From assembly GCA_025451115.1 (NCBI GenBank), contig JANWKZ010000071.1, positions 1 to 38,929 on the forward strand: DNA of 38,929 nucleotides, read 5' to 3'. Source of the DNA: Bacteroidia bacterium. GTDB taxonomy: Bacteria > Bacteroidota > Bacteroidia > B-17B0 > Aurantibacillaceae. Made by a program: the position numbers and the translations under genes. How positions within the stretch are numbered: position 1 is the first letter of the stretch; each line of letters opens with the position of its first letter. A model generated the notes under the pieces. That model did no database searches. It was given only the letters and a program-made list of their open reading frames with translations, and was not told the DNA's origin. Positions 33,282 to 38,929 of this stretch are shown one piece after another.

Positions 33282-34273
33282 TATTTGGTGAACATGCTTT
33301 TTAAACCTTGTCCCACACCTTTAAATGACATGACATTGAGCGGGAACTCCAGGAAAACGTGCACCATACTGAGTGTGAACAGCACCAGGAACCCTAAGCG
33401 GTAGTCAACATAATAAGCAGCCACGGAGAGAGCCCAGAGGAAAAGGATCGATCCCATCCTTGCTTTAGAGACCTCGTGCCATTTGATAACCGTGGTCTTA
33501 GAGAACCAGTTGAGGTAATGATAAGTGTAGGCAAAGGCAATGAATCGTTGCACGGCGATCAGGGCCGGTACTGTAAAGAATTCTGTTTGTGAATCCGGTT
33601 CAGGAATACGGAACAGTGAAGCCAGGGCTTCGTTAAGCACAATAAAATACCGTTGTATGTAACCGCGTTCGGCTATAGACAAAACCTCTGAGTTGGGAAA
33701 ATTCACAAACGCAAAGCTAAGCGCGCATAAAACAAAAATACCAAAGGAGATGAAACCACTGGTACTTTTGGTCTTTAAGGCCCCATACAATACGAACACC
33801 GCAGTGAAAATAAAAACATGAATAATGGTTGGTAAAAAAACGGAAAAGGCCAGAACCAATGAAAAAATGCGATCTACTTTAAGCACCAGGCAAAGAACGG
33901 AAACACCGAGAGCGATCAGTATTGATAAAAAGTATTTTCTACTAAGTGCAATTAAGATCGTGTAAACCACAACGCCTACCATCAACGTGGTTGAGTAATA
34001 GCGAATGGACGACTTATTATTGAAAAGCGAAATGGTTAAAAGAACGGCAACCAATATATAGGGCCACACATGCCACTTTTTTTCAATGAAGAAATTCTTC
34101 CGATCGAGCCATGAGATCTCGGTGAGATAATGCAATGGACCTAATACGGCGTAAACAAAAAGAAAGAGTTTAAAAGGAATGACAAAGGCAAGGGCCGTGC
34201 TGATCAGCATCAATCCCATATTGGTAATATTGATCCCGGTTTCTGTACCTAAAGCCTTTTGTACTAAACTCAT
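33281..34273 (-). CDS. Polytopic membrane protein of unknown function with conserved-looking His motifs
   Basis: 330 residues, about nine predicted transmembrane helices. Histidines lie in or beside helices: GPLHYLTEISW (about 44-54), PTIIHVFIFTAVF (about 148-160), TYHYLNWFSKTTVIKWHEVS (about 255-274) and MVHVFLEFP near the C-terminus. The spacing resembles membrane metalloenzymes with His-rich helices (for example Brp/Blh-type carotenoid cleavage or desaturase-like folds), but I cannot name the family. It is coupled on both sides: ATGA with the S46 peptidase stop and TAATG with wbqC. Confidence 0.8.
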   Translation of the reverse strand: MSLVQKALGTETGINITNMGLMLISTALAFVIPFKLFLFVYAVLGPLHYLTEISWLDRKNFFIEKKWHVWPYILVAVLLTISLFNNKSSIRYYSTTLMVGVVVYTILIALSRKYFLSILIALGVSVLCLVLKVDRIFSLVLAFSVFLPTIIHVFIFTAVFVLYGALKTKSTSGFISFGIFVLCALSFAFVNFPNSEVLSIAERGYIQRYFIVLNEALASLFRIPEPDSQTEFFTVPALIAVQRFIAFAYTYHYLNWFSKTTVIKWHEVSKARMGSILFLWALSVAAYYVDYRLGFLVLFTLSMVHVFLEFPLNVMSFKGVGQGLKSMFTK

Positions 34274-36414
34274 TGCACGATCTTCATTTCATTTATAAGA
34301 TAACCGGCACCGGCGTATTTCTCTATCACAAATAAGGTATAATGCACATCTAAAATGATGTTACGGCAGATCTCGGGGTTGAACATAATATCGCTCATGG
34401 TTCCTTCCCAAACCCGATCGTAATTTGTGCCGATCAGCTCGCCTTTCGCGTTCAGCACCGGGCTACCCGAATTTCCACCTGTAGTATGGTTACTGGCGAT
34501 GAAGGAAATGTGCAGACTGCCGTCCTTATCTGCAAAGCGACCGTAATCCTTTTTGGCATGCAGTTCTTTCAGTTTGGGAAACACAATGAAGTCATCATTG
34601 TTGGGATCTTCTTTCTCCATCATCCCGTCAAGGGTCGTAAAGTGCGTGTATACAACCCCATCACGCGGTTTGTACGGTTTCACTTTTCCGTAAGCAACAC
34701 GCAGGGTAGAATTCGCATCGGGATAGAATTTTTTGTCTTTATACACCTTGGTGAGCTTGTCGACATATTGTTTGTAGAGCGCAAGCAGTTTCCCGTCTAT
34801 GGCACTCGACTGCGGAGTAACATTTGTGCCGTAATAAGCAGCAATACTCTTCCAGAGACGATAGGCAATATCTGTCTCAAGTGCTTTTACATCACCGGAT
34901 TTTAAAGCGCTTAGGTATTTATCTTTATTCACAAACACAGACTCATTATAGATCTTGTCGGTTATGACATCGTAATTATTTTGATTTGCGGTAAATAAAG
35001 AGTCAATGGCGGGTACCCGTAGTTTCTTTTCTACTCCCTGCGCGTAGGCTTCCAGCATAGTGCGACAAATGCTTTTGTCCATCGCCTTGTTGTATCCTTT
35101 GAAGAATTTCTCGATATCGGGATAGTATCTGCCCATTTCCTTTGGCGCACTTTCTACCGGGTATTTTTTTACTGTAGTGATCAGTTTTTCAACTGCGCGG
35201 GCCGCTGTAAACGCGTTGATGCCGAGCAGGCATTCCATTAAATAATCATTTTGCTTTTGATAAACTTTGTAATCGGCATACAGTGCATGAAACTCGTTGA
35301 ACACCGTACTGAATTTTTCTTTTTCGGCCGGGTCGGAAGAAAGTAGTTCAAGAAATTTCTTTTCAAATTCTTTTTTCTTGTTCACCGCATCAAACTTTTT
35401 AAGCCCTTGCATTTCGCCCATCCATTTTTTCCAGTAATTGGCTATCGAAGCGTAATTGGAAGCGTAAGCGATGCGCGTTGTATCATTCGCCTTCATAAAG
35501 CGGTTCATAATGGTAAGGCGTTTATCACGCAGCGCAACCCGATCGGGATCGCTTTGGTTCATTGTTATGTCAACCGCGTCGGAGAAAAGATATTCCTGTG
35601 TGCGGCCCGGAAAGCCATAGACCATAGTAAAATCACCTTCGTTTACTCCTTTCAAAGAAATGGTGAGCGACTTCTTTGGTTTGTAAGGAACATTGTCGGG
35701 AGAATATTCCGCAGGCTCGTTATTCTTATCCGCGTAAATACGGAACACCGAAAAATCGCCTGTGTGACGAGGCCATACCCAGTTATCAGTGTCTCCGCCA
35801 AATTTTCCAATGAAAGAAGGAGGGGAACCAACCAAGCGCACATCTTTATAAGTAAGGGTAACAAACAAAATGTATTGGTTACCGTAAAAGAAGGGGCGTA
35901 CAAATGCTTCGAACTTTGTTCCCTTGGTTGCGGCGTCGATCAGTTGTTTGGAATTTGCTTGCTGAACGGAGTCTCTTTGTTTTTCGGAAAGTTTATCGGT
36001 AACGCCCGCATTTATTTGGGCGGTTACATCATTAATCCGCTGGATAATGGTAGCGGTTAAACCCGGATTCGTTTTCTCCTCGCTTTGGTTCATGGCCCAA
36101 AAACCCTGGGTGAGATAATCTTTATCTACCGAACTGTGATTCGCTACATAAGAATACCCGCAATGGTGATTGGTAAGCAATAAACCTTTATCGGAAATGA
36201 TCTCGGCGGTGCAGCCTCCACCAAAATGAACGATCGCGTCTTTCAAAGAAGCATTGTTCACATCATAAATATCTTTAGCTGAAAGTTTACAGCCGTTCTT
36301 TTTCATATCACTCTCATTCAGCTGTTTCAGCAGGAACGGCAGCCACATGCCTTCGTCGGCAAGAACTCTGAAAAACGAAACGGATAAAAGGAGGGCAAAA
36401 AACTGTTTTTTCAT
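34270..36414 (-). CDS. S46 family dipeptidyl-peptidase, DPP11-like
   Basis: 714 residues from the ATG at 36414; a TTG two codons earlier (36420) is less likely. A signal peptide is followed by the S46 opening ADEGMWLPF. Chymotrypsin-like fold with the catalytic His in LLTNHHCGYS, Asp in the NWVWPRHTGDFSVFRIYAD region, and Ser in TGGNSGSPVLNAKG. Eighteen residues after that Ser is an Arg (NYDRVWEG); Arg here marks the DPP11 type that cuts after Asp/Glu, whereas DPP7 has Gly. This specificity is inference. These periplasmic enzymes feed peptide use in asaccharolytic Bacteroidota. It leads the operon with the membrane protein and wbqC. Confidence 0.93.
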   Translation of the reverse strand: MKKQFFALLLSVSFFRVLADEGMWLPFLLKQLNESDMKKNGCKLSAKDIYDVNNASLKDAIVHFGGGCTAEIISDKGLLLTNHHCGYSYVANHSSVDKDYLTQGFWAMNQSEEKTNPGLTATIIQRINDVTAQINAGVTDKLSEKQRDSVQQANSKQLIDAATKGTKFEAFVRPFFYGNQYILFVTLTYKDVRLVGSPPSFIGKFGGDTDNWVWPRHTGDFSVFRIYADKNNEPAEYSPDNVPYKPKKSLTISLKGVNEGDFTMVYGFPGRTQEYLFSDAVDITMNQSDPDRVALRDKRLTIMNRFMKANDTTRIAYASNYASIANYWKKWMGEMQGLKKFDAVNKKKEFEKKFLELLSSDPAEKEKFSTVFNEFHALYADYKVYQKQNDYLMECLLGINAFTAARAVEKLITTVKKYPVESAPKEMGRYYPDIEKFFKGYNKAMDKSICRTMLEAYAQGVEKKLRVPAIDSLFTANQNNYDVITDKIYNESVFVNKDKYLSALKSGDVKALETDIAYRLWKSIAAYYGTNVTPQSSAIDGKLLALYKQYVDKLTKVYKDKKFYPDANSTLRVAYGKVKPYKPRDGVVYTHFTTLDGMMEKEDPNNDDFIVFPKLKELHAKKDYGRFADKDGSLHISFIASNHTTGGNSGSPVLNAKGELIGTNYDRVWEGTMSDIMFNPEICRNIILDVHYTLFVIEKYAGAGYLINEMKIVQ

Positions 36415-36431
36415 AGCCAAAGAATGAGCTA

Positions 36432-36439
36432 TAAAAGTA
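36432..36439 (-). promoter_or_regulatory. -7-like box for the S46 operon
   Basis: The minus strand reads TACTTTTA, one base off TAnnTTTG, 17 bp before the ATG at 36414. Confidence 0.35.
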
Positions 36440-36508
36440 CGAAATCTTCTGTACTAACGACAATTTGTAAACTGTAACAACTCACCCCTTTAAAGGGATA
36501 TTACACGA

Positions 36509-36586
36509 ACCTCGACTACGCTCGGTTTGACAGTAATAGTGGGGTATATAAAAAGGAAATGTCAGGTCGAGCGAAGTCGAGACCTT
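36509..36586. repeat. Intergenic inverted repeat (CTCGACT-CGCTCG family)
   Basis: AACCTCGACTACGCTCGG (36509 on) followed by TTTGACA is matched on the opposite strand by a copy at about 36560-36585 (CTCGACTTCGCTCG, then TGACA). The two arms are about 25 bp with few mismatches, separated by about 27 bp. The element lies between the S46 gene and kup. A 12-bp palindrome CCCTTTAAAGGG (36487-36498) sits beside it. No ORF. This word is a frequent dispersed repeat in Bacteroidota, recalled from memory. Confidence 0.6.
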
Positions 36587-36588
36587 TG

Positions 36589-38556
36589 TTATTCGATTCT
36601 CTTTAACGGAATTTCCCTGTGCGGGTGTATTACCATCGGGAACTTCTCAACCTTCACCGAACTGGTATCCAGCCCGAAACCACGCGATTCGGAGAGACTG
36701 AATTTCTTAAGGAAATAATAGATATCCATAACCACGCGCTCGCGCCAAGGTAGGTCGTTATCTGAAGAAAGGTATTTTTCGATGATCACGAATTTAAAAT
36801 CACCGATCACGTTGTTACGGTTCAGTGATTCGTAGCGACTGGTGATATCCACTTCACCGGCACGCACCATGTCCTGTACCACCTTGCGGAACATTAAATT
36901 AATTTTTGGCGCAACACGGAACCCTAGTTTAAAATCCACCCGTACCACATCGTCTTTTAGGATCTCGTGTACACGGTATTCCATCCTGTGTGGTTCATCC
37001 ACAACGTCTACGTGCACGAACCAATAGAGATCGGCGCGCTTAGGGCGTTTTTGCAGGATGGAGTAAATGATCTTGGCTTCAATTTCGTCAGAATGATTCG
37101 CGCCGGTTAAGTACACGAGATGTGTGGCGTATTTGGGAATGGTAAGATCGCGGCTTAATTCGGCCAGTACCTGGGTATAAGCACCAAGCTTAACGTACTC
37201 GGTGTAGCTGCGTGTGATCTTTTTGGCCAGGTGCCAGATAGCCATCACCGATACCAATACAGCGGCGATAATCAGTGTTACGTAACCACCATTCGGAAAT
37301 TTTTTCAGGTTGGCGTAAAGGAAAGATAGCTCAATGACCAGGTAAACCACCACTACCAGTACTACCAGCGGATGGTTGTATTTTTTCATCCACATAAAAT
37401 AAAAGAGCAGGATGGTGGTTGAGATCATGCAAAGGATGATGGATAAGCCATAGGCCGCGCCCATGTTGGCCGACTCCTGGAATTTGAGCACCACGCCGAT
37501 ACAACCTGCCAACAAGAGCCAGTTAATGGAAGGAATGTAAAGCTGGCCTTTTAACTGGGTAGGATATTTAATTAAAACCTTGGGCCATAGATTTAAACGC
37601 ATGGCTTCGCTGATCAGGGTGTAAGAACCACTGATGAGGGCTTGTGAAGCAATTACTGCGGCCGTGGTGGAAACAATTACCCCGATAGGGATGAACCATT
37701 CGGGCATACATAAATAAAAAGGATTGGTAATATTTGCCGCGCCACCTACTTCGCCCAGGGTTTTACCGGCATGTTCTATTAAAAACGCACCCTGCCCGAA
37801 ATAATTCAGTACCAGCATGCTTTTCACAAAGATCCAGCTTACGCGTATATTGGCGCGCCCGCAATGTCCCAGGTCGCTATACAAAGCTTCGGCCCCGGTA
37901 GTACAAAGAAAGACCGCACCTAAAACAAAAAACCCTTCGTGGTGTATGGAGAGCAAATGAATGGCATAATATGGATTAAGCGCTTTTAAAACGCCAATAT
38001 TCCCACCTAGTTGCAAAATTCCGAGTACACCCAACATAGAAAACCAGACCATCATTACGGGGCCAAAAAAGCGACCTATGAATTTTGTACCGAATTGCTG
38101 GATCATGAAAAGCACTACCAGTATCCCTATCACAATGGGCACTGTTTTTATTTCAGGATTAAAGAAGCGCAAACCTTCAACAGCCGAGGCGATGGAGATG
38201 GGCGGTGTAATGATCCCGTCGGCCAGCAAGGCGCTTCCCCCGATAATGGCGGGGATCAATAACCATTTTACCTTGAACCGTCTAACCAGGGTATACAAAG
38301 CAAATATTCCGCCCTCACCTTTATTGTCGGCCTTAAGAGTAAGAAGAATGTATTTTATGGTTGTTTGTAAAGTGAGTGTCCAGAAAATGCAGGATATACC
38401 ACCCAGTACCACACTGGTATCAATAGCTTCTTTCCCCATGATCTCGCTCATCACGTAGAGAGGGGAGGTACCGATATCTCCGTAAATGATCCCGAGTGTT
38501 ACAAGAAGGCCGCCTAAAGTAACTTTACTGAAGTGGCCGCTGTGCTGGTTGCTCAC
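36589..38556 (-). CDS. kup: Potassium uptake protein Kup
   Basis: 655 residues, normal for the KUP/HAK/KT family, a H+/K+ symporter of the inner membrane. The N-terminus carries the signature GGLLVTLGIIYGDIGTSPLYV. About twelve transmembrane helices fill residues 10-460, including GGIFALYTLVRR and ADGIITPPISIASAVEGL. A soluble C-terminal domain follows (about 470-655). Translation starts at GTG (38556), since no in-frame ATG lies upstream; the promoter box at 38576-38583 agrees. It is divergent from the aminotransferase gene. Confidence 0.96.
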   Translation of the reverse strand: MSNQHSGHFSKVTLGGLLVTLGIIYGDIGTSPLYVMSEIMGKEAIDTSVVLGGISCIFWTLTLQTTIKYILLTLKADNKGEGGIFALYTLVRRFKVKWLLIPAIIGGSALLADGIITPPISIASAVEGLRFFNPEIKTVPIVIGILVVLFMIQQFGTKFIGRFFGPVMMVWFSMLGVLGILQLGGNIGVLKALNPYYAIHLLSIHHEGFFVLGAVFLCTTGAEALYSDLGHCGRANIRVSWIFVKSMLVLNYFGQGAFLIEHAGKTLGEVGGAANITNPFYLCMPEWFIPIGVIVSTTAAVIASQALISGSYTLISEAMRLNLWPKVLIKYPTQLKGQLYIPSINWLLLAGCIGVVLKFQESANMGAAYGLSIILCMISTTILLFYFMWMKKYNHPLVVLVVVVYLVIELSFLYANLKKFPNGGYVTLIIAAVLVSVMAIWHLAKKITRSYTEYVKLGAYTQVLAELSRDLTIPKYATHLVYLTGANHSDEIEAKIIYSILQKRPKRADLYWFVHVDVVDEPHRMEYRVHEILKDDVVRVDFKLGFRVAPKINLMFRKVVQDMVRAGEVDITSRYESLNRNNVIGDFKFVIIEKYLSSDNDLPWRERVVMDIYYFLKKFSLSESRGFGLDTSSVKVEKFPMVIHPHREIPLKRIE

Positions 38557-38575
38557 GTTATGCGATTTGCAGGTT

Positions 38576-38583
38576 CAAAGTTA
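38576..38583 (-). promoter_or_regulatory. -7 promoter box for kup
   Basis: The minus strand reads TAACTTTG, a perfect TAnnTTTG, 19 bp before the GTG start of kup. Confidence 0.55.
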
Positions 38584-38660
38584 TAAAAAGAAGTATAAAG
38601 ATTTTATAAATAAAGAATAAAATGGAACAAAACTTGCTGAATTTAGTGTAAGCTTATTCG

Positions 38661-38668
38661 TACTTTTG
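38661..38668 (+). promoter_or_regulatory. -7 promoter box for the aminotransferase gene
   Basis: TACTTTTG, a perfect TAnnTTTG, 11 bp before the first ATG at 38680. No -33 box at the usual distance. Confidence 0.5.
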
Positions 38669-38679
38669 ACATTCTTTTA

Positions 38680-38929
38680 ATGACCATGATAAAGTATAAC
38701 GGAGTGATTAACTCCAAGTTACCCGCTGTTGGAACCACCATTTTTACGGTGATGAGCAAACTCGCCCAGGAAAACAATGCCATTAACCTGTCTCAGGGTT
38801 TTCCCGACTTCAACTGCTCGGAAAAGCTCATTGATCTTGTAGCGAATTACATGAAAAAAGGGTTCAATCAATACCCGCCCATGCAAGGCGCTATGCCTTT
38901 GCGTGAAATGATCGCTGAAATGATCGAGG
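38680..38929 (+). CDS. Methionine aminotransferase-like (class I/II PLP), 3'-truncated
   Basis: The gene runs off the right edge; 83 codons are visible. It reads SKLPAVGTTIFTVMSKLA, then NAINLSQGFPDF, GFNQYPPMQGAMPLREMIA. This is the N-terminal signature of the YbdL-type class I aminotransferases (methionine or kynurenine-oxoglutarate transaminase group). The PLP lysine lies beyond the window. Two in-frame ATGs (38680 and 38686) are possible; both fit the -7 box at 38661-38668. It diverges from kup across about 120 bp. Confidence 0.9.
   Translation, partial: MTMIKYNGVINSKLPAVGTTIFTVMSKLAQENNAINLSQGFPDFNCSEKLIDLVANYMKKGFNQYPPMQGAMPLREMIAEMIE

Noticed and set aside
35407-36060. Long open frame on + (217 codons)
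   Set aside because: It lies wholly antisense to the S46 peptidase, whose motifs are intact, and its translation shows no domain, so it is a shadow frame.

Overview
The window reads as the chromosome of a member of the Bacteroidota. Three secreted proteins end in the C-terminal sorting domain of the type IX secretion system (T9SS, 'YPNPA' type), a GldN-like T9SS/gliding protein is present, many genes are preceded by the Bacteroidota -7 promoter box TAnnTTTG, and the gene set (S46 peptidase, WbqC, bestrophin, TPR-transmembrane sensor, M43 protease) is typical of the phylum. I cannot narrow it below that level from sequence alone. There is no prophage, transposase or CRISPR array. Both edges cut genes: the PDH E2 subunit at the left and an aminotransferase at the right.

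Layout. 1-3.06 kb: 3' part of the pyruvate dehydrogenase E2 gene and a membrane ankyrin protein, both on +. 3.06-8.71 kb: a minus-strand block with a T9SS-exported repeat protein, an HPP-family membrane protein, a secreted small protein, a lipoprotein and sucC. 9.0-13.2 kb: a TPR-transmembrane protein, folD, a small T9SS cargo protein and an endonuclease III relative. 13.4-16.0 kb: a VOC protein, an SRPBCC protein, a bestrophin-like channel and a probable outer-membrane protein, all on -. 16.04-16.5 kb: a tRNA-Arg(CCU) gene overlapped by a GIY-YIG nuclease gene, followed by a second tRNA-Arg copy split by a 63-bp palindrome. 16.5-21.0 kb: queA, a DUF59/SufT-like gene, sufE, and a kdnA-kdnB pair that should make 8-amino-Kdo for the lipopolysaccharide core. 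21.1-28.2 kb: an orphan gldN-like gene, an AlkD-type glycosylase, xerD, acpH, aroQ, an M43 metalloprotease, a pterin dehydratase and a LysM glucosaminidase. 28.4-36.4 kb: mfd with an overlapping histidine kinase gene, then a translationally coupled S46 peptidase / membrane protein / WbqC operon on the opposite strand. 36.6-38.9 kb: kup and the start of a methionine-aminotransferase-like gene.

Functional themes. Core metabolism is represented by PDH, succinyl-CoA synthetase, folate, shikimate and queuosine genes. DNA repair and recombination genes are Mfd, the Nth-like enzyme, AlkD and XerD. Fe-S biogenesis is represented by SufE and a DUF59 protein. Envelope functions include Kdo8N, T9SS cargo, the S46 exopeptidase, LysM glucosaminidase, Kup, bestrophin and HPP proteins. 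Genes are compactly packed, with several ATGA or TAATG stop-start couplings and overlapping convergent ends. Several -7 boxes lie only 4-8 bp from the start codon, which suggests very short or absent 5' leaders.

Most notable: the tandem tRNA-Arg locus with the palindrome inside one copy; the kdnAB cassette; the Nth homologue with a His in place of one Fe-S Cys; the gldN-like gene with no ATG; and the coupled S46/membrane/WbqC operon.
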